From assembly GCA_946811185.2 (NCBI GenBank), contig OX328105.1, positions 52,886,845-52,950,844 of the forward strand: 64,000 nucleotides of DNA, written 5' to 3'. The notes below the pieces were generated by a model, which was not told where the DNA came from, searched no databases, and saw nothing but the letters and a program-made list of their open reading frames with translations. Positions 29,691 through 40,400 of this stretch are shown here, one piece after another; within the stretch, counting starts at the first letter, position 1; the number at the start of each line of letters is the position of its first letter. The stretch is from Hippopus hippopus. Lineage: Eukaryota; Mollusca; Bivalvia; Cardiida; Cardiidae. A program made the translations under genes and the position numbers.

Positions 29691-29967
29691 TTTTACAACT
29701 ATTTAGTAAGGTCGAATGATCTTTTAACATATAAAAAATCTGCCAAAAGCAAAAAGTTTTGACCTTGGTCAGACTGTGCAGTCTTCGTAGTCAGACAAGG
29801 GTCGATATTTTTCGCAGTTTCCAGATGGATGGTCCCTTTATGTGTGACGAGTCACATATGAATGTGTTGAGACAATGCCAGAGTTTTCTCTGCTTTCTGA
29901 TGTCCATCTCTATATCCGTGTCCGTCCATAAATGTCTATTATGATCTGATATTGTTTACAATCACAA

Positions 29968-30140
29968 CTGGGTCCGTATTCACCAACTGTTCTTCAGAAC
30001 ATTCTTAGTCTCTCAAGAATTTTCTAAATTTGAAAATAGCACAAGTTCTGATTGGCTAAAGGCTTACGTCCCTTTCTAAATTCAGAATAATTCAAAGAAT
30101 ATTCTTAAGAATGGTTGGTGAGTATTGACCCTGATGTCCT
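29968..30140. mobile_element. ~170-bp MITE with GGGTCCGTATTCACCAAC ends
   Basis: The left GGGTCCGTATTCACCAACTG and right TGGTTGGTGAGTATTGACCC are inverted repeats. Inner arms CAGAACATTCTTAG and AGAATATTCTTAAGAA also pair. Superfamily not determined. Confidence 0.75.
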
Positions 30141-30429
30141 TTGTGCATTGGAATTGTCCTGAATTTTAAAATAAATTTTTGAAGGGTTATGGAAACTTTG
30201 GAACTAGTTTTAGCAAACTTTGAAGTATGTCTGTGACTTTAAGTGAAAAGAAGGGAATGACCAGTTATTTTAATGGATTTTTCAAGAGGAGAGCTGACAA
30301 AAAAGGTAAAGACTTGCGTAAAGTTCAACTCGTTCAGTATGTTTGCAATGGGTTTGTATGCATTATCAACATGACTAGACAGCCCAGTGGGTCTGTCTTT
30401 ATAGTTGAAGAACTGTATGATGATAGTGC

Positions 30430-30660
30430 TAAGGTTGTCTGTCTGTGTGTCTATCTGTCTGTCTGTCTTTCTGGTCTTATGTATGTTATGTATGTCTGTC
30501 TCTCTGTATGTTTGTGTGTGTGGGTGGTTGGGTGTGTGTGTATGTCTGTATGTATGTATGTATGTATGTGTATGTATGTATGTATGTATGTATGTATCCT
30601 GTCTGTATGTATGTATGCATGTGTGTGTGTATGTCTGTACATAAGTACATACGTAATCCA
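30430..30660. repeat. (TGTC/TATG/TGTG)n simple repeat
   Basis: Successive TCTGTCTG, TGTG and TATG runs. Open frames on both strands here are simple-sequence artefacts. Confidence 0.95.
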
Positions 30661-30756
30661 CGTATAATTGTTTGGTAGAAGTTCAAGTTGCATACAACAG
30701 TAGCTCAGTCCATGCTAAGGGCTTTCGAAACTGTGTACAAAATGTATGTTTGGTTA

Positions 30757-31004
30757 TGAGCAGTGCTCAGTGAAAATGGGATTAAATGCATTTGCAAAAA
30801 GTATCAACCCATGTCAGCCTGCACAGTCTGCGTAGGCTGACTTTGGTCGAAACTTTTTGCTATTGGTCAAAGGACCAGTCTACAGTATGATTCAGTTGAT
30901 TTGCGAGAAAAAGTGGATTTTATGAAACCATATTTATATGATGACTTGCATGGTATTATGCATCACAGAAAGGCTTTGACCTCTCTTATGGTAGAGCATG
31001 GCTC
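30757..31004 (-). mobile_element. 'GAGCCATGCTC' MITE, copy c
   Basis: Ends GAGCAGTGCTCAGTG and GGTAGAGCATGGCTC; middle GCCTGCACAGTCTGCGTAGG and GATGACTTGCATGGTATTAT. The SINE begins 16 nt later. Confidence 0.8.
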
Positions 31005-31020
31005 TTATATTTTCTATTTG

Positions 31021-31250
31021 TGGGTCCTGTGTGGCTCAGTGGTAAAGTATGGGACTTTTGACCTGGACACCCTGGGTTTGAACCACACTGGATCCACTGG
31101 GTTTTTCATGGAAGTGTCCTTGGGCAAGGCACTTCAGAGTCCTAGCCTAGTACTGGTGAAACCCAGGAAATATGTGAATATGTGAGCTGTCCCCATAAAA
31201 TGACTGAAATATTGTTGGTAGCGGTGTAAAACGCCATTCAATCAATCAAT
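31021..31250 (+). mobile_element. tRNA-derived SINE ending 13 nt before a STARD3 exon
   Basis: A box TGGCTCAGTGGTAAAG and B box GGGTTTGAACCAC, then a body with CTTGGGCAAGGCACTTCAGA and CCTAGTACTGGTGAAACC, then the tail CCATTCAATCAATCAAT. The tail stops 13 nt before exon 31264. Confidence 0.9.
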
Positions 31251-31263
31251 TTTCCATTTTTAG

Positions 31264-31355
31264 AGTCAGAAGAGGAGTCAGAAAGCACCACACCTAGGGA
31301 CAGACATCGTAGACAGGCAAGTCACGGTTCTTTTGCTAGTCTACAGAGTTCTGGG
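31264..31355 (+). CDS. STARD3: STARD3 acidic linker exon
   Basis: 92 nt, phase 1 to 0. The first AG completes a Glu codon with the G from exon 6661. The peptide SEEESESTTPRDRHRRQAS followed by HGSFASLQSSG is acidic, then basic and Ser-rich. It corresponds in position to the human stretch after YSPPES (SDNESDEE). Low sequence conservation is expected in this disordered linker between the FFAT motif and START. Acceptor ttttag, donor gtaagt. Confidence 0.75.
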
Positions 31356-31520
31356 GTAAGTGGGGTGGAGAAAAGATAGTTACCTGCTTATCTCCCTTGC
31401 TTTGAAAACATGCAGAGTTACCCCCATTTTCCCTGAAGATTGGAACAGTACATTTCTGTTGAATCACACTTCCTGACTTCCCCTTTGGGTGTTGTTGATT
31501 GCTTTACTTATTTATTCCCA

Positions 31521-32054
31521 TTAACCCTTTACCAAATAATCCTGACTTTTAAAGACCCTGAGGAGGAAAGCTTTTGAAAACATTGTGGGGAAAAAGAAAA
31601 TGCTGGTGTTTTCCTTATAGATAATGATATAGATAAACCTGATTTTCAAACCTTAACCCTTTATCATACAGTCCAGTGTTTTCAAGACCGAGACATTTGG
31701 AAACAATATTTGGAATGGAGAGAATACTGGTAACAACACTCTTTTGTACTCTTTCCTCAACAAATTCCAAGATTTGAGACACTTTTTATTTGTTTTATGC
31801 AAACATTAACAATATGGCCCAGTTCAAAAATTTTTGGTGTGGTAGAGCATTAACCCTTTACTACACAGTCCCTAGTTTTAATGACCTTGACAGGAAATTG
31901 CTTTTGAAAACTTTGTGAGAAAATGAAACCAGCATTTTCTCCCATTTCCATAACATTTTTTACCCTTTCAAAGACAAATCCCACCATTAAAGCATCAATT
32001 AATTTGTCATTTACAAATGCTTGTAATTAAGACTGGTCTGAAATTTAGAGTTAA
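31521..32054 (+). mobile_element. Three diverged foldback MITEs, two sharing a TTAA
   Basis: 31521 to about 31620 (left half only), 31653-31853 and 31850-32054, all orientation A. The last two share TTAA at 31850-31853. Hairpins are heavily decayed (CTGGTAACAACACTC; CCAGCATTTTCTCCC). Confidence 0.75.
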
Positions 32055-32059
32055 AGAAA

Positions 32060-32450
32060 CCTATCTTATCACATAACCTCCCTTGTTTTCAGTGTAATAT
32101 TTCCATTACAAATTTTCTTGTCTTATACACGTTTGATAACACAATTATGTGACGTCATTTTTTTATCATTTTGTGCGTATTTCATAGAAGTAAATGCGTT
32201 TTATGGATATTACCACGGGTGCATCTATAGATGGTTTTGCATCTTCTGGTTTATAATTTGTGAAATATCATTCTGTGATAAAAAGAATCTGACATTTGTT
32301 GGCGTTTGAGATAAAATTTTATTAAACTCGTCAAGAAAAAAGTTATTAAGCTTTGCCAAAGGCTCACTTTTTAACATTTTCCCTAGACTGGTTTAATGAA
32401 ATTTTATCTCAAACGCCAACTCATGTCAGATCCTATATATCCAATCGTAA
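32060..32450. mobile_element. TIR-like element with ATAAAATTTTA inverted pairs
   Basis: GGCGTTTGAGATAAAATTTT near 32302 faces AAATTTTATCTCAAACGCC near 32400. The head (TATCACATAACCTCCCTTG, TTACAAATTTTCTTGTCT) and tail (AACTCATGTCAGATCCTATA) recur at 52893-53342, so this is a repeat family. Superfamily unknown. Confidence 0.6.
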
Positions 32451-32905
32451 CGTATATCTCCTTTTGGACAACACATTTGTCAGATTGACCAATCAGCTTT
32501 TTAAGCAAAATGTCACATTCATGTAATATGCATTTTACCTCCTAATCTTGTAAATATTTCTCCTGTGTTAAACTTAAGTTTAATTTTCCAGTTAGCTTTA
32601 ACAAGAATGTCATATTGTTTGCTACGCTCCTCCCATAATGTCACATGACATGCATTACCCTCTGTCTATCCCTCCCTTGTTTATAAAATTTTTGTATAGT
32701 TTTTTTCGAAAAAAAAAAGAATTTTTGATTTTACCCAGTTACTACATTCTCTTTTGTTTGATTCATCTTGTTTTACGAAGGTAGACTTTTCTGATTATCT
32801 GTAACATTTTGGGAAAAGTGACAAGTTCTTATTACAACATTAATTGTTTTACTCTTAGAAGCTTTAAACTGCATAGATATATTATGTTATATCGATGCTG
32901 TTACA

Positions 32906-33322
32906 GACCTTTATCAGACAACAAAATTTTTTACTCTTTCAAATCCAAAGCATTGGCAGACAACAAATTAACCCTTTACCACACGGCAAAATTTAAGACC
33001 TATCCAAATTGAAAGCATTTGTAGACGACAATTTCATAGTGGCTCAAATGATGCAACTTTTCTTTGATAGGGTAGAAAACTTTGCAGGAAAAGGAGAAAA
33101 TGCTGGTTAGCAGCATTTTCTCCTTTTCCCACAATGTTTTCAAAAGGCCTCTTTTTCAGGGCCGTTAAAAGGTGTCATTGTGTGGTAAAGGGTTAAATGT
33201 GGTTCAAATGATGGAATTGGTCTTTAATGGATAAAAGCATTTTCTCCTTTTCCACCCTTGTTTTCAAAAGGCCTTTCCTTTTCAGAGCTGTTAACACTTG
33301 GGATTGTGAGGTAAATGGTTAT
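32906..33322 (-). mobile_element. Foldback MITE carrying a second foldback MITE at its internal TTAA
   Basis: Outer copy: left arm to GCAGACAACAAA, then the inner copy 32968-33196 (229 bp, TTAA at each border), then the outer copy resumes at ATGTGGTTCAAATGATGG and continues to AGGTAAATGGTTAT. Intact copies elsewhere read ACAAATTAAATGTGG with one TTAA at this point. Confidence 0.88.
32968..33196 (-). mobile_element. piggyBac-like foldback MITE (229 bp), inner copy
   Basis: TTAACCCTTTACCACACGGC to GTGGTAAAGGGTTAA; near-identical to 4855-5083. The flanking TTAA duplication is exact. Confidence 0.9.
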
Positions 33323-33530
33323 CTCTTTTTCAGAGGAGAAACTTTAAGATCAGATCATATTGAAAGCATTTGCACTCACCAAATAAAAACTTGCTACAAT
33401 GAAAGGGCAGAAAACATAGTGTTACAGGAGAAAATGATGGTTTACCGGCATTTTTTCCTTTTCCTGTAATGTTTTCAGAAGCTTTTGAATCAGGGTTGTT
33501 AAAAGCATTGATTTTTGGGTAAGGATTAAA
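33320..33530 (-). mobile_element. Foldback MITE, diverged
   Basis: Arm GAAAGCATTTGCACTCACC, hairpin GGAGAAAATGATGGTTTACC with a mutated return arm, end GGGTAAGGATTAA. It joins directly onto the preceding copy. Confidence 0.7.
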
Positions 33531-33728
33531 TTTGTATTCTAACATGACACGTGAATTCGGCTCTATAAACACAGTGCAACGAAAGCGTGGTAAAATCTAC
33601 GTCATTCTATGTAGAGTGACGTCATTCTGTATAAAGTAAGTAAGTTATTCAATGGAATATAATCTGCATCCGCGTTTTTATTCTAAAAATGAACTTGTTT
33701 TCCTTTGATTAAGAGTTGGTCATGTTAG

Positions 33729-33900
33729 AATCGAAATAATCTTCCACCTATCGTGGTTTATCGTTCAATAAACAACGTTGTGAGTTATAAGGCGCAATGA
33801 ATAAACCACTCGGGCTATCGACCTCGTGGATTATTTATTGTGCCTCATAACTCACAACTGTGGTTTATTGAATGATAAACCACGACAGAAGATTATTTCT
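33729..33900. repeat. ~170-bp palindrome
   Basis: AATAATCTTCCACC, CGTGGTTTATCGTTCAATAA, TTGTGAGTTATAAGGCGCAA are mirrored by TTGTGCCTCATAACTCACAA, TTATTGAATGATAAACCACG, AGAAGATTATT. Centre ATAAACCACTCGGGC..GTGGATTATTTAT. Confidence 0.85.
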
Positions 33901-33903
33901 TAA

Positions 33904-33950
33904 TTAACTCTTTACCACACAATGAGGAATTTTAATGACCCTGAAGAAGA
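33904..33950 (+). mobile_element. Left end of a foldback MITE, cut by a SINE
   Basis: TTAACTCTTTACCACACAAT and AATGACCCTGAAGAAG, then SINE sequence begins. Confidence 0.75.
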
Positions 33951-34165
33951 ATGATAGTAATTGGGACAGGATTCATTCCTTGCTCACCGCTGATCATTGT
34001 TTTGACTATGGTTATGTGGGAATGCAGCCAGTGGCTACAGAAGAATATGGTGCAAAGTACTGGTAAAAGTAACTCCAGGAAAGCATGGATAGGTGCAGTG
34101 GGAGCTTGGATATAACCGAAAAAATTTTGAAAACGGTGTTAAACACCATACAATCAGTCAATAAT
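33951..34165 (+). mobile_element. 5'-truncated SINE (family of 14605)
   Basis: GGGACAGGATTCATTCCTTG, CAAAGTACTGGTAAAAG, CCAGGAAAGCATGGATAGG, then CACCATACAATCAGTCAAT. The head with A and B boxes is missing. Confidence 0.8.
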
Positions 34166-34188
34166 CATTCAACTCTATTCCACGTCAA

Positions 34189-34580
34189 CTCCTTACCAAA
34201 CGACAAAATTTTAGACTAGTCCAAATTCAAAGCATTTGCAGACAACAAAGTAAATGTGACTCAAAAAATGAAATTTGTTTTTGGAAAGGTGCAAAACATT
34301 GAGGGAAAAGGAGAAAATGCTGGTTACCAGCATTTTCTCCTTTTCCCACAATGTTTTCAAAAGCTTTTCTCCTAAGGGTCGTTAAAAGTCCGGATTGTGT
34401 ATTAAAAAGTTAAAGCAACTTTAGACTCTTTCATTGTCAAAGCATTGTTAGACAACAAATCTACTTTGGTTAGAATAATGGAATTCATTTCTGGTTACCA
34501 GCATTTTCTCTTTTTCCCACAATGTTTTCAAAAGCATTATTCCTGAAGTTTGTTTAAACACATGATTATTTAGTAAAGAG
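34189..34580 (-). mobile_element. Two foldback MITEs sharing a TTAA
   Basis: 34189-34413 (orientation B, perfect centre GCTGGTTACCAGC) and 34410 to about 34580 (missing the left hairpin arm). Confidence 0.8.
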
Positions 34581-34645
34581 TGAAGTATGAATATTTTGCC
34601 TGTTACCATTGCCCCTATATGGTAAATGAAAAGCTTATAAAATCC

Positions 34646-34770
34646 AGAGTCATGCTATGTGAAAAGGGGCTTTAACACAACTGCAAAATATGTTTCGACC
34701 CATGTCAGCCTGTACAGTCCATGCAGGCTGACATGGGTCAAAGCTTTAAATGTTAATTTTCTGCATGTCC
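34646..34770 (+). mobile_element. 'GAGCCATGCTC' MITE, 5' half
   Basis: GAGTCATGCTATGTGAAAAG to CAGTCCATGCAGGCTGACAT and CTGCATGTCCAAGG. The 3' half is absent here; a 3' half occurs alone at 35674-35768. Confidence 0.7.
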
Positions 34771-35019
34771 AAGGAATAATTCTTCCTTCAGATTTAGTCT
34801 AGATAGATTTTATTCCCCCATTCCACTGGGCGCAATTCCACTGCGCTCATGGCGATCATGGCGCTTCTCCAAAAATCTTCCAAATAGCCAAAGAAGTGCC
34901 AACATATGCAATATTTTGGGACTTAAGCATTTCCAGTACACTTCAATCATGATTTCACTGTGCTGGTCATGATCCTGTCACGCTGTAGTTGCACTTCTGG
35001 TTATGAAAAATAGACTTAA

Positions 35020-35400
35020 AAGGGTTGGGTGTTGCATTTGTGGTTACGAACAATAGATTTAAAAGAGTTGGATGTTGCTTTCGTTACGATGCACTGGACT
35101 TGCGCTACGTTACTTGGGCTCGACATAAATTTTAAGCAAGGTCAAAACAAGTGCCGTGAAGTGGCAATAGATTTAAAAGGGTTGGATGTTGCTTTTGTTA
35201 CGATGCACTGGAGTTGCGCTACGTTACTAGGGCTCTACATAAATTTTAAGCAAGGTCAAAAAAGCGCCGTGAAGTGGCAATAGATTTAAAATGGTTGGAT
35301 GTTGCTTTTGTTACGATGCACTGGACTTGCGCTACAGTACTTTTGCTCTAAATAAAATTTAAGCAAGGTCAAAACAAGTGCCATGAAGTGGCAATCATGA
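35020..35400. repeat. ~114-bp tandem repeat, three units
   Basis: CAATAGATTTAAAA recurs at about 35051, 35165 and 35278, with GTTACGATGCACTGGACTTG and TTTTAAGCAAGGTCAAAA in each unit. It sits inside a wider zone (34815-35670) whose edges share the words CCACTG and AGTGGAATG, so an element carrying central repeats is likely. Confidence 0.75.
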
Positions 35401-35673
35401 AGCTTTCAATATGCTTTTACTACGATAAAGGCGTTTTTACTGCGCTGCTGCCATTCCTGCTACACTTTGCAGCGTTTTACTAAAATTTTGAACTGTAGCG
35501 GAATCTCAGTGGAAGTTCAGTGGAATGGAGGTTTAACATGGCGATCATGAAGATTCCAGTACGCTTCTACTATGATTAAGGTGTTTCTACTACGCTGTTT
35601 CTCCTACATTTGGACGGCGTTCGGACCAAAATTTCAAAGTGTAGCTGAATTGCCGCCCAGTGGAATGAGGGTA

Positions 35674-35768
35674 TTATGGATCATTTATTACTGGTATGTG
35701 ATTACTTCATTGGTATAATGCATCATGGTGATGCATTATACCGCTTTTTGCAAGAACTCTGCTCATGT
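35674..35768 (+). mobile_element. 'GAGCCATGCTC' MITE, 3' remnant near an acceptor
   Basis: GGATCATTTATTACTGG..CATCATGGTGATGCATTATA..CTCTGCTCATG matches the 3' half of the family. It ends 33 nt before exon 35802. Confidence 0.6.
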
Positions 35769-35801
35769 AAAAAAAAAACTTTCTTATTCTTTTCTCTACA
35801 G

Positions 35802-35963
35802 GAATATGACACCTACGCAAAATTACTAGAAGAAGCTAAAGAGGCATTTTTAGAGTTGTTTAAGTCAGACGAATGGAAAAAAGAGGCGGGAAAGTCTATG
35901 GAGGAGGGGCTTATCAGTAGTCAATATGTCAAGAAATATGGCAGGAAATTATTTAGGTTGCAG
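35802..35963 (+). CDS. STARD3: STARD3 exon, start of the START domain
   Basis: 54 codons, phase 0 to 0. EYDTYAKLLEEAKEAFLELF forms the N-terminal helix (human EREYIRQGKEATAVVDQIL), and EWKKEAGKSMEEGLISSQYV, then KKYGRKLFRLQ, gives the first strands (human ENWKFEKNNEYGDTVYTIE...GKTF). Acceptor tttctctacag, donor gtatga. Identity is low but length, helix pattern and neighbours agree. Confidence 0.85.
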
Positions 35964-36175
35964 GTATGATGAAAATGAATTTTGTCCAGAAATAGATGAG
36001 TTTTATTAGGGATGTGAACAAGTACCAGAGTATTCAAGTACACATTCAAACTTCGATTATTGCTTATTTGTAATCAGGTACCTCTGAATACTTGTAACCA
36101 AGTACTCGCAAAAAAATTAAAATTGGTCTTCTCTGTTCTTTGTTTTGATAATTCAAGCTTTCCCAATTCAGAGAG

Positions 36176-36414
36176 GGGTCCTGTGTGGCTCAGTGGTAAA
36201 GTGTAGGACTCGTGACCAGGAGGCCCTGGGGTTAAGCCACACTGGATCCATTGGATTTTTCATGGGAGTGTCTTTGGGCAAGACACTTCAGAGCCCTAGC
36301 CTAGTACTGGTGAAACCCAGGAAATACATGAATATGTGAGCTGTTGCCATGATATGACTGAAATAATACTGAAAGTGGCGTAAAACACCATTCAATCAAT
36401 CAATCAATCAATCA
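36176..36414 (+). mobile_element. tRNA-derived SINE, full length
   Basis: GGGTCCTGTGTGGCTCAGTG (A box), GGGGTTAAGCCAC (decayed B box), CTTTGGGCAAGACACTTCAG, then a tail of five ATCA units. It is a sister of the copy at 31021. Confidence 0.9.
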
Positions 36415-36472
36415 TTTTCTGATTCAGAACAGTTTTACATACTTATCAGTGATGACTTTCTTACAAACAAAG

Positions 36473-37057
36473 TCCGTAACAAAGAAACAAATGAACAAAT
36501 GCATGGCAGAAATACAAACCGCATCTGGTGGGACTCGAACCCATGGCGGACAAATATCCTCGTTTTTCGAGGTTTAAAAGACCAATACCATAACCACTGA
36601 GCTAAAGAGATATCTCCCTAACGCAGTTGTTAGTTATTGTATTTAAATCGGGACGAAGCCATGCATGAAGGAGTGGCCTCCCGTAACACACCCCGTCTTA
36701 AAGTCATCATTTATTGATGACTCAAAGCCTTATTAGGCAGTAAGTCTATTATTTAGACAACAAATGTCCTTTTTTGGACAACAAATGGGATTGATGGCTC
36801 AATGGCCAATCCCGGACGAGCCCCCATCTTACGAACAAAGTCCGTAACAAAGAAACAAATGAACAAATGCATGGCAGAAATACAAACCGCATCTGGTGGG
36901 ATTCGAACCCATGGCAGACAAATATCCTCATTTTTTGAGGTTTAAAAGACCAATACCATAACCACTGAGCTAAAGAGATATCTCCCTAACGCAGTTGTTA
37001 GGTATTGTATTTAAATCGGGACGAAGCCATGCTTGAAGGAGTGGCCTCCCATAACAA
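36473..37057 (-). mobile_element. Tandemly duplicated tRNA-like SINE, two units ~360 bp apart
   Basis: Each unit, read on the minus strand, holds TAGCTCAGTGGTTATGG (A box) and GGGTTCGAGTCCC or GGGTTCGAATCCC (B box). Unit 1 covers about 36473-36690 and unit 2 about 36835-37057, almost identical including the flanking AACGCAGTTGTTAG and GGACGAAGCCATGC. An acceptor stem does not pair, so I do not call them tRNA genes. Confidence 0.75.
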
Positions 37058-37421
37058 CTTACATTTGAAAACATTTGGACAAAAGTCAACACATACTTTC
37101 AAGTACTCAAAAGAGAGACCAAGTACTTGAGTACATAAATTGATAATCTATCCCATCCTTAACAAATTAACATTTAAGTTTTTATGTTGCCTAAACTTTA
37201 GTTTTAGCTCAGCGGTTTAACCCTTTACCACACAGTGCCAAGTTTAATGACTCTAAAGAAGAAGACTATTGAAAACATTGTGGGAAAAGGAGAAAATGCT
37301 GGTTACCAGCATTTTCTCCTTTTCCCACAATGTTTTCTACCCTTCCAAAAGCGTATTCCTATTTTTGAGCCACATTTACTTTGCCATCTGCAAAAGCTTT
37401 CAATTTGGAGAAGTCAAAATT

Positions 37422-40400
37422 TTTAGCTCCACTGGCCATAGGCTTATGTCATGGCCCGGTGTCCGTCGTGTGTCTGTCTGTGTGTCCGTCCGTGTGTTGA
37501 CTTTTATTTCAAACATCTTCTTCTCTGAAACTACCCATCCAATTTTGATGAAACTTCGCAGGAATGATTTTGCCATGGTCCTTTTCAGGATTTATTGAAA
37601 GAATTTGATTCCATCAAAAACTCTCATTGCCATGGCAACAAAACTGAAAAATATTGGAAATTTTTTGAAAATCTTCTTGTCAGAAACCATAAGGCCCAGG
37701 GCTACCAAATTTGGCATGTAGCTTTATCTAGTAGACCTCTATCAAGTTTCTTCAAATTATAGCCCTGGAGTCAAATTTGGTCCTGCCCTGGGGGTCACAA
37801 GTTTTACATGGGCTTATATAGAGAAAACTTTAGAAATCTTTCTGTACCTAGCCATACGGCCAAGGGCTACCAAATTTTGCATGCAGCTTTATCTAGGAGA
37901 CCTCTGCCAAGAGTGCCCAAATTATAGCCCTGGGGTCAAATTTGACCTGTCCCGGGGGTCACAAGTTTTACATGGGCTTATATAGAGGAAACTTTAGAAA
38001 TCTCCCTGTACTTAGCCATAAAGCCTAGGGCTTTCAATTTTGCATGTAGCTTTATCAAGTGGGCTTCTACCAAGAGTGCCCAATGTATAGCCTTAGGGTC
38101 AAATTTGATCCCACCTCGGGGGTCTCAAGTTTTACATGGGCTTATATAGGGAGAACTTTGAAAATTGTCTTGTACCTAGCCAAAAGGCCTAAGGCTTTCA
38201 AATTTTGCATGTAGCTTTATCTAGTTAGCCTCTACCAATAGGGCCCAAATTATAGCCCTGGGGTCCAGTTTACCCCCACCCCAGTGATTTCAAGTTTTAC
38301 ATGGGCTTTTATAGTGAAAACTTTAGAAATCTTCTTGTTACCAATCATAAGAACTAGGGCTACCAAGTTTAGCCCTGTCTCATGGGTCTCATGTTTTACA
38401 TGGCCTCTTATTGAGGAAACTCTGAAAATTTTCTTGTTTATAACCACACATTCTAGAAGCAGTTGTCATGGCGACAAAGTCGGGAAAATCTGTTGGTATA
38501 GACAAAATTCCCTACGAAGTGTTAAAATTTCCTGTAGTTATCAGCTTATTGCATTCCCTATTTAACTTGTGCCTCGATACAGGTATCGTTCCAACAGCTT
38601 GGGAAAAAAGCAATCATATCACCTATCCCTAAAGATACATCTAAAGACAAACGGGTGCCTTTGAATTATCGTGGAATAAGCCTAATATCTGTAGTCAGTA
38701 AACTTTATTCTAATGTCTTAAATAAATGTCTGATAAATTATCTTGAGAATGAAAATATATTTGCAGAAGAACAAAATGGTTTCAGACCCCACCGATCGTG
38801 TGAAGAGCATATTTTTTCAGCTACCACATTAATTAGAAACAGAATTCTACAGAAAAAAGATACATTTGCTACGTTCATAGACTTACAAAAGGCATTCGAT
38901 TTTGTCAATAGAGACATGTTACTTTTCAAGATGATTAAAAATAGTATCAATGGTAAATTCTATAGCTCATTTAAATCTTTAATTACAAATACGCAGTCAT
39001 GCGTTAAACTAAATGGTATACTTTTCCGACTGGTTTCTTACTATTTCCGGTGTACGGCAAGGAGATACGAGCTCTTCAACAGTATTCGCTCTCTACATTA
39101 ATAACCTTATTGAAGGGATTAACAGTCTGGGTAAAGGAATCAAATATGGAAATAACCAATTAAGCTGTCTTGTATATGCAGATGACATAATTTTACTGTC
39201 ACAGTCCGAAAAAGAAATGCAAACAATGCTAGACTTTACCAACGATTGGTGCAATAAATGGAGATTACGTATAAATCACTCGAAATCCAATTGTATGCAC
39301 TTCAGAAACAAGGGGAAATCCAGAAGGAAATATTTGTTTAAAGTTAAAGGCAATGTGCTAGAATACACTGACACTTATAGGTATCTCGGTATTTTTATAA
39401 ATGAATTCTTAAATTTTTCATACACTGCCGATACCCTTGCCCAAGCTGGAAGCTGCGCACTTGGTTCTATTACACATAAAATACACAGTAAAAAAGATAT
39501 TGGTTTTAAAACTTATAAAAAGCTATATGAGTCATGCGTTATACCGGTTATTGACTATTGCTCTTCTAGTTGGGGGTTTAAAGAATATAAAAAGTCGGAG
39601 TCAATCCAAAATAGATGTTTTCGATATTTCCTTGGTGTTCATAAATTTACTCCTCTACTATGTATTTCCGGTGATATAGGTGTTATCAGCTGTAGGCACA
39701 GACGTTGGGTCAACATGCTACGACTGTGGAATCATATCATTAAAATGACTGACAATCGCTTACCTAAAACTATTCTTAATTACGATTACACTTGCAATCG
39801 AAAATCATGGTGTTCAGAAATAAAACATATAATGGAAAACGTAAACCACCTACAAACATATGAATCAAAGATACCGATTGACCTGGAACAATTTAAGCAA
39901 GAAATATTTGTTAAGGAATCCGAAAACTGGCAAACTGAAATTCAGAAAATGGCTAAATTAAGAACATATAGAATTTTTAAGCAAACTTTTGGTCAAGAAC
40001 CCTATCTTTGTTCAAACGCTTCTAAAATAGAGAGATCTCATTTAGCTCAGTTTTGTTTTGGTATCTTGCCTTTGAAGGTAGAAACTGGTAGATTTATTGG
40101 ACAAACATTAAGTGAGCGTATCTGTAACCTATGTCAACTAAATGAAATAGAGAACGAAATTCACTTCCTTCTTAAATGTCCGAAATACGAAACCTTACGC
40201 CAGATTTTATACCAAAAAATCATGTCTACAAATCAAAATAATGAAATAGACATCACTTCCTTAAATGACAATGAAAAGATAACATATTTGCTTAATGAAA
40301 GATACTTGTATACCTCAAAATTTATCTTCAGTGCTTTTCAAGTACGTACAAACTCTCTATACAGATAGTACTTCTTTTTTTGATATTCACACTTTCTCAG

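Larger units (their letters stand above)
36005..37160. mobile_element. Diverged MITE ('AAGTACTTGAGTAC') split by SINE insertions
   Basis: The left part (AGGGATGTGAACAAGTACC, GAATACTTGTAACCAAGTAC) and right part (GACCAAGTACTTGAGTAC, ATCTATCCCATCCTTAA) look like the two ends of one element. Between them lie the SINE at 36176 and the duplicated tRNA-like unit. Confidence 0.5.

Noticed and set aside
30227..30693. Cys/Val/Tyr- or His/Thr-rich frames on both strands
   Set aside because: They are translations of a TGTC/TATG simple repeat.
34815..35670. A gene on the basis of 84-residue repeat frame at 35029
   Set aside because: The frame follows the 114-bp tandem unit (38 codons) and has no other coding character.
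36173..36260. tRNA genes at 31030, 36180, 36527-36615, 36885-36975 and 57800-57869
   Set aside because: A and B boxes are present, but acceptor stems do not pair and each is joined to a SINE body and tail.
39013..40368. 451-residue frame as a host gene
   Set aside because: YADD, GVRQGD and the C-terminal zinc knuckle identify LINE reverse transcriptase, and the preceding part is frameshifted.
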